Assembly: GCA_020002185.1 (NCBI GenBank)
Contig: CM034544.1
Location: forward strand, 3,998,850 to 4,062,849
Direction of reading: 5' to 3'
DNA from: Paraescarpia echinospica
Taxonomy: Eukaryota; Annelida; Polychaeta; Sabellida; Siboglinidae
Length of the DNA: 64,000 bases
Shown here one piece after another: positions 14,701 through 29,700 of the stretch (positions are counted from its first letter, which is position 1; every line of letters begins with the position of its first letter). Position numbers and translations under genes: made by a program. Below the pieces are notes generated by a model that saw nothing but the letters and a program-made list of their open reading frames with translations, did not search any database and was not told the origin of the DNA.

Positions 14701-17700
14701 CCCTGTTAAGGCACACTGAACCCCAAAGCCATCAAAGAACCCATGATTGTACCCTACCTTGCTCTCGTATCCACGTCTGAATTTTCTCCCGATTATTCAC
14801 ATAAACCACACAAGGTCTTGGTGTTGTCGCCTCCTGGCGGCAAAGTAAAACATCACATCATCAGAGCAGAAACATTACAAATGGAAAAATGATACAGGGA
14901 CAAAATGTGTATAAATAACATGCATCAAATACACATATCATATGAAATATTCTGCACAAGGCATATGCGATATAGATTCTTACAAAAAACAGTAGTACAG
15001 TGAAACATCAGTATTAAGGTCACTCTCAGGATTGGTCAAGTGACCAGAATGGCGAGGTGGTCGTATCAGAGAGACTAATTTCCTTGATTTTACTGTTACA
15101 GAAATAATTTGGGATTATCCTAGGGTGACCTTAATTGCAAGGTGGCTGTATTACCAAGGTGTCTGTAGAGCGAGGTTTCTATAATATCAACCATTCGAAC
15201 TTTCAAGCACTTACTTTTGGCGGAGGAGGTGGTAACCTTTCAGCTGTTGGCGTACTCGAACGGCTCCACCTACTGGGGATCAGACTACCTAAGAACGATG
15301 TACGGGGAGTGGCGCCACCTGACTTCGCCTCACGACCTACAAACAGAAAGTGTAGCGTTAGTGTCAAACTGTTGGGTTAACGGTCCTCGTTCCTTTCAAA
15401 TATATCTTTCTCATTACTGTGGTGAAGCCAAAATGGTGCTATACTCGCTAACAAATGTGACACGTGTCAACAAATGTGATATGTCGCTATGGTTCAGGCC
15501 TTGAAGGAACGTAGTCTGTTCATCTACCCAGAATTAGCAGGCATAGTAAATTGTAACTGGAAGTCTGCTGTGTTGAACGTGGGAAAGTTTAACATCAAAG
15601 GGTATGGCGGTTAACTCAGCCCGACTCGGCCGTATTGCCAATAAAGCTTGTTTTGAAACTGTATGTTTTGTTTACTACTTGGACATGTTCCCGTGGTCGT
15701 ACTTTCAAACTGCCACTGTTCTTACGGGCTTACTAAACACAATTTGGCGGGCAGTACACCTTCAACATCGATAGTATAGTCTTAGGAACATAATATTAAT
15801 TAATAAATGAAAAACAGATTACCTCCTTTTAAGGTACATTTGGGTGGTGTTTTCTTCAGTTTTACCACGATATCAGTGTCAGGGGTAGAACTTCAGCATT
15901 TATTTTACTAGACAGCAGGACTAGTAAAGACAAAAGTTTACTAGTCCGCCAAAAGGTTTACTAGTCCTGCAAATAAAAAACAGCACAAATTTAGGTCACA
16001 ACAATTTTATTTAAAACACAAAAAACCACAGTGTCATCCAGGCCTGGCGTTAACACTGCCTGTCAGTCAGTCAGTGTCACTCAGAGTCGGAGGCACTACT
16101 GTCATCACAGTCGGTGTCACTGCTGTCAGTGTAACTACTACAGTCGGGCGTTGGCCTAAGCGGCTGAGTGTCTGGCCTCCGGGCTCCACCAGCACTCCAC
16201 AGCTCGATTGCCTCCTTCGGTTCAAATGCAGCGATGTCTGGTGAACTCAGCTGAATGGTCAACAGATCAGTCAGTCGATCTGCCTTCAGGACTGACCGGA
16301 TGCTGCTCTTCGTCAGCTTCAGCTGACTGAAGCCTCTCTCCGCATCAGCCGAGCTGGCTGGCAGAGTCAGAATGGCATCAACAAGCCCAAGTATGTTTCC
16401 ATACTCTGCCTGGTGGGCTGCATTGACACTAGACCATGTCAGCTGTCGCACGTCTGGGGACTGTTCATACAGGATCATCTTCAGAAGTGTCCACTCCGTC
16501 TCCACACTGGCAGTATCGATGCAAAATGGTTGTTGAGTGTGGTCACAGCGTCATTTCCATAATCACCTGCAGCTTCAGGCCACAGCTTGAAGCTAACGAT
16601 TGATGATGCACGCACAACGTCCGAATTGCTGTCAACAAAAGTGACTGACGATCATTGTGACAACGAAAGAATCCGTTATATTTTCATCCCTCACCGTAAT
16701 ACCGTAATTTGAGGTGTATTTCCGGAATGTTTCCGGACAATCCGGAATGGTAGGCAGGTCTGCTTACATACTGGACTGGAAGCTGACATGCAAGTTATAT
16801 GTATACTGAATAGGAGGATAATTTTACTTACCCCCGAAGAACTTCTGTCTAGCAGAAGCCCCTGCCCGTCCGCCTGTGGAAGCGGGGGCACTTCGAGGTG
16901 GTGGCGCAAACCCCATCTCGACATTTGACCCGAAGCCAGCGCCCTGACCCGTGGTCGCCGTGGAAACCGTTGAACTGCGCGGGAGTGACGGTAGTGCCAT
17001 CCAATCACTGTTGACCGAGATAGCAAAGGTGCCCGATCCCGTCGCCATGGCAACAGGACAGCCGAGGTCGGACGGCGACAGCTGCATAGGTGGTGTTATC
17101 GCTAGATTTGTCCGACTGTTCGCCGATGGAGCGAACCTGCTCTGGTGCTGCCCCCCAGTGGGCGGAGGCGAGTTCGATGCCGAAGTATTTCTCGGCGAGT
17201 GAAACGTAGAAGTTCGCGACGCATTCATCGTCGGCTGACCACTGCTGCTACGGTTACTGCTTGACGTTACCATGGTTACCATGTTTGAGTTCCTTGACGA
17301 CGCACGACACGCCACACGTGAGTTCGCGGTGCCTGATCGGCGGCCACCAATGGCACCATGGTGCGTGACGGCAGTGGTGGTGCTGACACCGCCATCAACG
17401 GTGCAGTAAATGTTCGACTGCGATGTGTCAGTGGTGCTCGTGCCACTTGATAGAGACTGATTGGAGCCTTTCTTCAGGAGTGACTTCTTTGGTGGCTTTT
17501 TTCGCTTCAGCATGTCACTAAGTCTCCTGTAAAGTACACACTAGACATGTCATATGTGTCAAACTCATCTTTATTGATCACGCACAAAGTTATGAATTCA
17601 GTCAGTTTAGTAAGTGTGCGTACTTTTTTATTAAAATCACAGATGAAATTGACTCTGACCATTGCGAAAACATGAAAGCTTTTACCAATGTACATACAAT

Positions 17701-20700
17701 TGGACAACTTTTGTCAACGTACATACAGTTGGACAACTTTTGTCAATGTACATACAGTTGGACAACTTTTGTCAATGTACATACAGTTGGACAACTTTTG
17801 TCAAAGTACATTCAATTGGACAACTTTTGTCAATGTACATACAGTTGGACAACTGTTGTCAACGTACATACAGTTGGACAACTTTTGTCAACGTACATAC
17901 AGTTGGACAACTTTTGTCAACGTACATACAGTGGACAACTTTTGTCAAAGTACATTCACTTGGACAACTTTTGTCAACGTACATACAGTTGGACAACTGT
18001 TGTCAATGTACATACAGTTGGACAACTTTTGTCAACGTACATACAGTTGGACAACTTTTGTCAACGTACATACAGTTGGACAACTTTTGTCAAAGTACAT
18101 ACAATTGGACAACTTTTGTCAACGTACATACAGTTGGACAACTTTTGTCAATGTACATACAGTTGGACAACTTTTGTCAATGTACATACAGTTGGACAAC
18201 TTTTGTCAAAGTACATACAGTGGACAACTTTTGTCAAAGTACATTCAATTGGACAACTTTTGTTAATGTGCATACAGTTGGACAACTGTTGTCAACGTAC
18301 ATACAGTTGGACAACTTTTGTCAACGTACATACAGTTGGACAACTTTTGTCAATGTACATACAGTGGACAACTTTTGTCAATGTACATACAGTTGGACAA
18401 CTTTTGTCAAAGTACATACAGTGGACAACTTTTGTCAAAGTACATTCAATTGGACAACTTTTGTTAATGTGCATACAGTTGGACAACTGTTGTCAACGTA
18501 CATACAGTTGGACAACTTTTGTCAACGTACATACAGTTGGACAACTTTTGTCAATGTACATACAGTGGACAACTTTTGTCAACGTACATACAGTTGGACA
18601 ACTTTTGTCAAAGTACATACAGTTGGACAACTTTTGTCAATGTACATACAGTGGTAAACTTTTGTCAACATACAAATACAGTTGGACAACTTTTGTCAAT
18701 ATACATACAGTTGGACAACTTTTGTCAAAGTACATACAATTGGATAACTTTTGTCAATGTACATACAGTTGGACAACTGTTGTCAACATACATACAGTTG
18801 GACAACTTTTGTCAACGTACATACAGTTGGACAACTTTTGTCAATGTACATACAGTGGACAACTTTTGTCAACGTACATACAGTTGGACAACTTTTGTCA
18901 AAGTACATACAGTTGGACAACTTTTGTCAATGTACATACAGTGGTAAACTTTTGTCAACATACAAATACAGTTGGACAACTTTTGTCAACGTACATACAG
19001 TTGGACAACTTTTGTCAACGTACATACAGTGGACAACTTTTGTCAAAGTACATTCAATTGGACAACTTTTGTCAACGTACATACAGTTGGACAACTTTTG
19101 TCAATGTACATACAGTGGACAACTTTTGTCAACGTACATACAGTTGGACAACTTTTGTCAAAGTACATACAATTGGACAACTTTTGTCAACGTACATACA
19201 GTTGGACAACTTTTGTCAATGTACATACAGTTGGACAACTTTTGTCAAAGTACATACAGTGGACAACTTTTGTCAAAGTACATTCAATTGGACAACTTTT
19301 GTCAACGTACATACAGTTGGACAACTTTTGTCAATGTACATACAGTGGACAACTTTTGTCAACGTACATACAGTTGGACAACTTTTGTCAAAGTACATAC
19401 AATTGGACAACTTTTGTCAACGTACATACAGTTGGACAATTTTTGTCAATGTACATACAGTTGGACAACTTTTGTCAAAGTACATACAATTGGACAACTT
19501 TTGTCAATGTACATACAGTTGGACAACTTTTGTCAAAGTACATACAGTGGACAACTTTTGTCAAAGTACATTCAATTGGACAACTTTTGTCAACGTACAT
19601 ACAGTTGGACAACTGTTGTCAACGTACATACAGTTGGACAACTTTTGTCAACGTACATACAGTTGGACAACTTTTGTCAAAGTACATACAATTGGACAAC
19701 TTTTGTCAATGTACATACAGTTGGACTTTTGTCAACGTACATACAGTTGGACACCTTTTGTCAATGTACATACAGTTGGACAACTTTCGTCAAAGTACAT
19801 ACAATTGGACAATTTTTGTCATTTGCTACAATTTCAACTGGGCCAAGTACTAAATAATATAGCAGTTTGTCTGATGGTTTTACCAAAGGATTCTCACAAA
19901 CAAGCTGCCATGTTGTAGTGGATACCAGATTTGTTTGTTAGATGATTACAAAATGAGAAGAATGGACAACATTAATTAACAGATCCAGCACATCACGGTT
20001 TTCCTACATCACAATCAGAAGGATGCGTGTGACCTCCGTCAAGGCTTACCTTGCCAACTATGTTTACGTAAGTAATACATGTGTATTACACTACTAGTGC
20101 GGCATGACGTCTGCTAGATCAACCTTCTCACATACAGTTCTCACTCCAACAACTTTGCCTATATTTTTGTCATAAAGAAAAATGTCAGGGGCCTGAAATT
20201 CAACAAAATGTATGTTGTAATGCCAGAATGTTCCACGTATGTTTAGCATCTACTTTGATGGCTTAATGTGATATGTTATTAAGCAACATATCACATGCTG
20301 TATATGTCACTTGTGAATGATAAAGTATTCACAAATAAATTTTAATAGCAATTATAATGTAAATAACTTGCAGACGGAGTGTTTGTATACTCACAGTTGC
20401 GCCGGTGGCGAGTTTGTCTGACTGGTGGAGCCACCTATTGACGTCTCTCCACTGTGATGCAGCGACTGTAGAATCTTCTGTTTGGCAGCGGCCGATGCCC
20501 CCGCACCCCCCTTGGTGACGTCACCATGGGGCGTGGAGCAGTGGGTGGCTGTTGCCATGGCGCCTGCCGTATTCGGGTCGCGCTTACTCACGTGGCTCCA
20601 GTAGTCGGGCTCCACCATTGCATTCACCTGGTGCACCACGCCTAGGGGAGGCAAGGGTTAATTTGTCAGTGAGAGAAAGGGTTAATATTGTACTGGTAAA

Positions 20701-23700
20701 AAATGGTTACTGTAGCATCAGTGAAAGGGTTAATTTTGTGTAAACAAGAGAAAGGGTTAACGTCCCATTAGCACGAGAAAGGGTTAATGTTGTCAACATC
20801 ACATCAGAGAAAGGGTTAACATTGGGTAAACAAGAGAAAGGATTAATGTCCCATTAGTGAGAGAAAGGATTGTTGTCACTGTGAAAGGGTTAAAGTATCA
20901 AGGTGAGAAAGGGGTGAAGCCACTGCTACAGAGAGGGCAATGGTCACATCAACTACTCACATTTCACACCACTATTTACATACTGCTCAACTATTAACAC
21001 TTCAAATGCCTAATCATATTTCACAGCTATTCACAATCCACACACACCACAAAACTATTCACAATCTACAACCTCTTCGCACAGCAATTCCCATTCCTCA
21101 CAGCAATTCCCATTCCTCACAGCTATTCCCATTCCTCACAGCTATTCCCATTCCTCACAGCTATTCCCATTCCTCACAGCTATTCCCATTCCGCACAGCT
21201 ATTCCCATTCCTCACAGCTATTCCCATTCCGCACAGCTATTCCCATTCCTCACAGCAATTCCCATTCCTCACAGCAATTCCCATTCCTCACAGCTATTCC
21301 CATTCCTCACAGCTATTCCCATTCCTCACAGCTATTCCCATTCCGCACAGCTATTCCCATTCCTCACAGCTATTCCCATTCCGCACAGCTATTCCCATTC
21401 CTCACAGCAATTCCCATTCCTCACAGCAATTCCCATTCCTCACAGCTATTCCCATTCCTCACAGCTATTCCCATTCCTCACAGCTATTCCCATTCCGCAC
21501 AGCTATTCCCATTCCTCACAGCTATTCCCATTCCGCACAGCTATTCCCATTCCTCACAGCTATTCCCATTCCTCACAGCTATTCACATCTCAAACATCTA
21601 TTCACATAATAATGTAGCACCCATTCAAATTTTGCATGGCACGAGGCGCTGCCTAAAATGTAAAATTTGAATAAGCCAATTGAGCAAATGACTACAAAGA
21701 TGACAGTAGGCTATATGCAAGGACTTATTATCATTGCTGCTATCGCAGGCTTGACAGGATGACACCGACTGTCACCAGTCTTACGTCCAGAGGTGTGCCA
21801 GACTTACCTTCCCGCCTGAAGTAGATGCCAAATACGTCAGGTAACTTCTGCATGAGGATGTGTGCCATCTGCACGGCACACACCACGACCTTGAGGTCCT
21901 GTGACGCCATCATTGCTGCTATTTGACTGCAACAACAAACACGACAACTACACTTTGCGTATATGTATCGACTGTTAATAATAACAGCTTTATTTACACT
22001 CATTTCCAAAGTACAACTCTGTTTAATGGCGCTGACAATGTTTCTAAAATACTAACACTTATGTAATGATTAATAGAGCTACTAAAATGAGAGTAGTAAA
22101 AATAAAACGTCTATAAAGTTGCTGAAACAAAACTGTGCTAAACAATCATGATCTAAAGTTTTAATTCAATACACATTACATACAACAATTACGGTCTGAT
22201 ATTGTGGATTATTTTAAATAAAAATATGTCATAATAATAAATAAATTGTTTATGGGCTGTTACCTGAAATGTATGCATTCATATCTGCAATTGCACTCAA
22301 GGAAAAGGAAAGTTCTTACGCAGTGCTGTATCAAGACATAGCACTTTACAGTTCACCCTGACAGACTTGTTCTATCAAAAACGTATGTCAACTTGTGAGG
22401 GAATCATCTGGTCATGCTGCCATTACTGTACAAGGACTAGTCATACACACATGTCTACCACTGTCTGTACCCAGGTACTTATTAACACAGCTGAGTGAAG
22501 TAGAGTACTGTAGAGTCAACGAATCACAAATCATCCCAAGGTTCAAAATGGCAGTAGGGATCCATACCCAGACACTCTTGATTGAGTGCGTGATGATATA
22601 AACACTACACTACCCAAAGAACATTCATGCAAGGTTTCAATGCCACGTGAAATAGGTCACATTTTCCAGTTGTGATTACACAGTACCTGGCGACAGCCTG
22701 ACTTTTGAGGACGTTCTTGAGTAGTTCCGGGGCAGCGTCGTAGACCATCCTCAATAAAGCCTGCAGACACTTGTATCGCGCCGACGGACCAGCCTGGAAC
22801 ACCGGGTCACATCACTACACATCGGGCGTTACACTTTATCATACATCATATAAAACATCAACACAAAACTTCTTTCAAAAGTCGTCTCAAAATATCAATA
22901 TCCGATTCTAAACAAAATTGGTTTCATACAGGGGATTAGCAAAGTATCAATTCAAAGTGACAAGTGCTTCGACAATCCCAGTTAAGCCAAATATCACCAA
23001 CCCTTCAAGGAATCATTACCAAATCTTTAGTAGATATTACTTGTACGAAAAGAAGGCTAAATCATAGTTACTCTTTTACATATTGGTAAGCATGGTAAGT
23101 TTGTCAGATTACCTGGAACTAAAAATATGACAATGCACAATAACATGTCGGCAGTGTATGCCAATGAAAAGAACAAACACTACTTTTCCTCATTTATGTA
23201 TAACACAGATGGAAGGTTTTAACCCTACAAGTGACCACTAAAAATCCTCCTTTATGATATTTTCCAACATAAAAATAGGCTGATTCAAGCAGGCCGATTA
23301 CTACCGTGCTCGTTACCGTTGCAACCACACGCTCGCCCAGAGAAACATTGCGCTGCTAATTTGTTGAATTTTCACATCAAAAAACACCCCAAAGTCGTTC
23401 TAACTATCTGAACTAGTATAACCTTATTTATGAATACTGTCAGGCATTTTGTCAAAATATTGATGCAGAAATGTAAAATAATCCGAAGTAAACTTTGGAA
23501 GTTGATACGTTGCCGAACACCGCTCCGCCATTTTGTTTTCGACTTTTGCTTTGGAGGGCTGAAGACGTTAAATTTAAAACCATGATTCTGATTCGTTGAA
23601 TTAAGTCAGCCCACTGATGTCATTTTGGCAGATCGGCCAACGACAGAGGTTTCCATCGATACCACGTGTGTGGAGGTGTAGACTTTATGAATGGATGCAT

Positions 23701-26700
23701 CAATTCAATAAGTAGGACATAGTAAAATCACCAAAATGTGGGCTTCAACCACATCACGTTTTGTAAGCTAGACTGCGAGTTAATGCAACTTAGTAGGGAA
23801 GATCAGTATGCTAACATTGCGTCACAAATATTAGCTTTTCCGTTGCGATGAACGCAAAGCTACTGGTGCACCAAAATATGAATTCAACAACCGCATATGA
23901 AATTGTGAATCGTGATATTATTCGGCACAGTAAATGTGTTCTAAACTGGTACTTTGATATTGATTGAAAACAAAGTTCAGCCAATTGTAAACGTATTTAT
24001 TATAGTTTTAAATCTTTAGTAAATTCTAGCACAGCATTTGTCAACTCATTTGTGTATTCGGCTGGTGAGTGCCAGGTTATCATTTTAGATCTTACGTCAG
24101 CGGTACCATATTATCGTTCTGTTGACTGTGGCCTGATGGTCCACAGTCCATTTTAAAACTGTACACCATTCATGAATTTTATTCAGTTCAACATTCAACA
24201 GTGTATGACATTTAAACATAATACACATTGACATTGGCTGACATCTTAATAAGCTTCATAAAACGCGTGGCCAACACACCGACTGTGACTTCGATGGCAT
24301 TCTTGGTGCAGCGGCCGTGACGGTCGTCATTGTAGTGCCCCTGGTGGCAGAAACGGCAACCCATTATCGCGCTCCGCTTATACAGCGGATTCATTTCGTG
24401 GAACCTGACTACTGCATTATAACGAGGCGCGACTGTACACGATCTCGAAAAATCTGTTAGCTATCCATAGACAGTTAGATCAAATGTTCGCGAGTCAGTT
24501 GCGCGTGAAAGAATTGAAAATTGTTACAACAAAGGCAGGTACGGTTGGTCCAAATTTCGGCCCGAGATACTACGAGGGTTAAGTGGTTACCATGGTTACT
24601 AAAATCAAATGAGTTGACATTTAAATTTTGCCCTAATTTCACACAAGAAATACCTATTGAAAATTAGATAACGCTTTGTTGAAGGGTTGCTGAGATGTAG
24701 ATATACAGCATTTGTCGGTGAACTTGTGGCCTTGAAATAATGTGGTGAAGTTATGTCTGACCCATGTGCCAAGATGACACAGTTGGTACAGGGGTGACAT
24801 GTCTGACTCACAGAGGAGCTGTAGACCTCATAGAGCACTCCAAACAGTGTCTTGATGAAGGCTGACGCGAGGGCAGAGTTCTCCAGCAGCACGTCTGCCC
24901 TCGAGTCTATCCGCAGCAGGGCGTGTGACGCATCTACAAACACACAGTGAACACACAATGAACACACAGTGAACAAACAGTGAACACACAGTGAACACAG
25001 ACACTACTGAAGCAGTGTCTTACATTTATCTCCAAAAGATTCTGGTCAGTCAGACAAGCAACTTCCAAATGTTACTGGTCCACATTTTACAAAGTTACCA
25101 ACGACAAGGACATAATAATCGAGTGCAAATGGCATGCAAACCAACATTTTGAAGACAAAGTCTACAACTGACTGCCAACGAGTAATCATGTATGTCAGGT
25201 AAGTGTTGTCCTAATCGTGTGTCCTTTGCTAGCGCTGCGTTTGCGATCACAATTTACAGGAAATATTTTTTGTAAAGAGTTGGCTTCTTTTTTGATGAGC
25301 ATGTTGGTACAAATTACGTACTAATCCAGTTGTTCTAGTTCTACTTGTTTCCACTGCTCAGCAACATTCTCTTAATCTGGTTAATTAAGGCCAGACTTGG
25401 CAGGTAGATAGGATTATTTTTTAATTTGTGCAAACAGTTCAATTTTTTCTGCCCAATGCATGAAATGGGTCTTACTGAGTAAAATATATATTGAACTTTT
25501 TTTCAGCCAGACCTCCCGTTTCCATGGTAACAAACAAAATGTTCTCTATAGATTCTATTGTGAAATGATCAGAGCATTTTTGAAATGTTTTTTTTATTTT
25601 TAAAATAATTTGTTGGTCAAATACCAAAAAATCTTGTTTTTTTGGCAACAAATATGGCTATATCTTTCAAACTATTCATGATTTAAAAAAAGTGTCTGAT
25701 CATCGCACACAGTAGAATATGCTGATTGCAACACTGAAAACATTATTTAAGCATAATTATTCCAAGAGATATCCTGTTTCCAAATGCAGAAATTTGTAGA
25801 AATTTTTTTTGGAGAAAATGGCTGTCAAAGATTGCATAATGGATTTCATTACATGATATCGACATGTTTGATCCATGATTAAAACTCACTTAGAGGTACG
25901 TAATTGTCATAGAAGTGAACTTTACTGATAGTATGCATACAAAGGTATACTAATCTAATTTTCAGTATTTTTTGTCAAAAAACACCATTTCACCTGGGGT
26001 GTCTGGCCTTAACATGTTCTAATGCGTGAAAAACTGCAAGAAACCACCAAATTTCCACAATTATTAGAAAAATATATGAATCACAATTATAATATAAGAA
26101 ATGTCGGAAAACATAAGAACAGTGAAGACCCTGTCAACCAGTCACAGATGATCTGAGCCCTATGACAAACTCACCCTGGTTCGCCCCTGACATGGGGGCG
26201 TTAGTCTTGCGCTGGACGGGGCGTGTCGTCCCTGTGTCCTCGTTGACCTGCTGGAGGGCGTCGAGGTCAATCGTGTAGGTGCGCCCCATCGTCTGAAGAC
26301 TCACGTCGTAGTCACCCGCCTGGTGCGCCACCTACAGGGCAAACATGGAACCAATTGCACCGTCGACATATATATATATATATATACATAAGACATTGAT
26401 GACATTGCACAATATTTGGGGACTATCATCTTGTACCACATACCTCAATCATGTTGCTGTCGACAGGTGCATATGTGTGCCAAGAGCCGCGGTCATCACG
26501 CCACTGCCACGAGATGGCGCTGCTAGTAGCGGGACTGCTGCCTCGGCGTAGCAGCGAATCAACGCAGAAAATACCATTGGTTGGCAGCTGAGGCATCAGT
26601 TCCCTGCAGACATCAGAACAGTGTGAACTGTTTAATTTGTATCATGATCAATTGGACATCGGCTGATCACAGCATATAGAAACATCAGTTCATGATGTAA

Positions 26701-29700
26701 GTCTTTGGTGACTCACAATATAAAAATTTGATAGGATTTTCCAAAAATAAGTTCAATAAACATGAATAATTAGTGTTATACTATGTAAATGTCCGCAACC
26801 ATACATGTTTATGTATTAGTAGGCACTTTTGTCTGAATTTATGATAGGTAACTATCAATATTTAGAGAAACAAGAACTGACTCAGGGGATTATGGGATGC
26901 AAGATCTTGCATCCTGTATTATGTATAAACACGTTACCTGCACACATACAAAATAACCGTTATGTTGCATGGGACGGAGACATAAAAATACCATACAATA
27001 AAAATATATGTTGTTGTATGAATGCTGCATATAACTTCCTTGTTAGGTGGTAAGGGTGCCTATGACATGTTTGTTTTGATTTAAATAAAATTAATAAATG
27101 TTTTGAAGATAAAGTAACAATTTTTTTCTCAGACAATGCCTAACACATTAAACAATACTCCAGACCAAAAAGAATTAATTTTTATGTTGTTTAGATATAT
27201 TTAAATGTTTAAAGACAATAAAAAAATATATGTCAAAAATCACCCTAAAATGGCATTTTATTTCATTTTGACAAAACTACCCAAAAGAAAAATTTGTATG
27301 GTTGTAAGTACAAACATGTTATTGACATTTGTACAGGGTTTTTTGTAAACTAATGCATATTAAGTTTGATACAGCTTCATAAACATTTTGCTACAATGTT
27401 GAAAGACAGCAAAAATCCGTACTGCATTTTAGCAAGACCCCTTCACCAAACATAAAACCATCCCATGCAATTTTGGGTAAACACAAGTCGAGTTGATATG
27501 CCAAGTTATGGCTTTGTAAGTATTGTAGTTTTTATAAAAAGTTACATTAAGTAATACTTCCTGGTTGTTACTGATAATACAAGTGTCACCAGATGCTTGT
27601 TTTTTGCTTAGAAATGTGACCTTTTCACTGGCATGTGGCTTATTTCAACACGATTTGACAGACACTTCTATTACCGAGATTTCCCCCAAGATTTTCCTGC
27701 CAAGTTGTCTCATGATATTGTGTTATGAAGGGCCACGAGTTGAACTTATTGTGGTAGACAAGATTGTTTGACACCTGATGGGGTCAGTCACGTGTCATTG
27801 CAACTGGAGGCGGAGGTCGGGCATTATCCCAGAATAAACAAAACTACCCGCCAGTATTTGGTGATTTGTTAGTGTGATGCATTTAGGTAATTATAATACA
27901 ACAGCATAGTGGCATGAGAATAACCAGACTATATGATCTGCATTCATGGTAAATGAATTTATGTTTGAACTGGGCTGACGCACACGTGATCGTCACTATG
28001 GAAACATCGTCAGTTTCCAAGAATCTGAAAAGGGACTTTCCACAGACACACTAAAATGCTAGTTTTTAAAGGACGGATTGGTGACATATGGCGCTAGTGC
28101 CTTCGATTTTTTAAATAGTACACCTGTTCATACTGACACCTACTAATGTTCTATTAAGAAAAAAATAAAGAAATCACCTGACATGATACCAGCCCCAGCT
28201 ACCTTAATTACCAAATCTCTTTGTTTTCTCAGTATCATCCTTGCAAGCCATGCAAAACTAGCCCCGGCTGATCCCCTACGCGAAGTGCAGAAGTTAGCCG
28301 AGCCAGACTAGTAATTGACTTCGCCAGTCGCGACTGCATCACCCGTGAGAACAGCGCAAATACCCGCCCCAATTTGAAGACGGATAACGACTTCTGGGAA
28401 TCCCAATATATAATGACCCGTTCGCCAATTAGCACGAGCAGCTTAGCGGTATTGTGTATTTGAATAATTGCTTCTACTTCCTAAACATTGCATGTAACAC
28501 GAGCCACGGTTGGTTGAAATTAGTTTTATTATGACCACCTGACCTGCCGACATCCACTGATCTAGTGAGCGATTTCATAGGCCGAGCTTAAATTCAGAGT
28601 TTCGCAAAGCGATCAGCCAGGGGGTACTGCTGGCTGGCCCTGACGTAATCAGCAGCTGCGACCCCTGGCATGCGAGGATGCTCAGTATGCATGGTATTTC
28701 TTACCTGGGTTGTATAAACCATACTAATTAGTAAATACATAGTAAAAAACATGAACATGTTTGGATCCCTTTTAAATGTTGGACAGACACTCAGGTAAGT
28801 CTTTGGAACACTCACCCAATGAGACAGACAATCTCGTACAGTTCCTGGGGTGTTCGGGCAATCAGCTGAAATTGCAGTTGATATATTACTCAACATTCTT
28901 CATAACAACTGATTTGATTGCAGACAGTTCTTGCTATCACATTCCAAGATTAATTTACCTGTACAACAATACGCCCTCCTAACAAATTGGACACTGTAAT
29001 CAGATAACTTTGTCACCTAGATAATCGTGATTTAAAATTTCAAGTTTTTTGTTGCCATGTTGTCCAACCTACTCTCTCTACCTTCAAAGTTTAAGTAATT
29101 ATAACAAACCAAAAAAATGCATGTTTTAATATAAAATTGTCTCTAGAATGAAACTTTTTGAAAAATATTAATTAAAGATCTTCAGAGTGGTTTTAAAATA
29201 CACCCACACACATAAGAGCAAAGTAGCGAAAACAGGCAACGCTCAACAATTATGTCATTATCGGCAGCACTGTGCCAGGCTGAGGCATTCACAGATGTCC
29301 AATATTGGAGCCGGGACAAACGTTTTCTCCCACAGCTACAAATGCCTAGGGTGACAACATACAACCAACTTACCTCGATTGATTCCGTCTGTGTTGTGTC
29401 TGCATCACGCACTAGCAGTGTACACAGGGTGTCTGCGATGTCTGAAATATATATATTACACAGGGTGTCGGCGATGTCAGGAATACTGTTTGTGTACATG
29501 TGATGGGTATGGACAATAATCCTACCTGTTTGAAATCTTCGCATGAATGTAAAATTACCAAGAAAATATTCAAATGCCAATCCACCCTAAAATGAACCCC
29601 CAAAAATATTATAAAATCTTAAAATATATATCAGGAAACTCAACTTTTATTCCAATAGGCATATTTTTGTGTGTAAAAATGTTGTAAACAGATTACAGTT

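Noticed and set aside
17672..19918. A 748-codon plus-strand frame with [20 protein letters not shown] repeats
   Set aside because: It is only the 29-bp array read through; all three frames are open equally and there is no unique protein sequence.
21909..21914. The AG in aaatag as the exon 18 acceptor
   Set aside because: It gives the wrong frame and loses conserved residues; the upstream gttgttgcag fits both.
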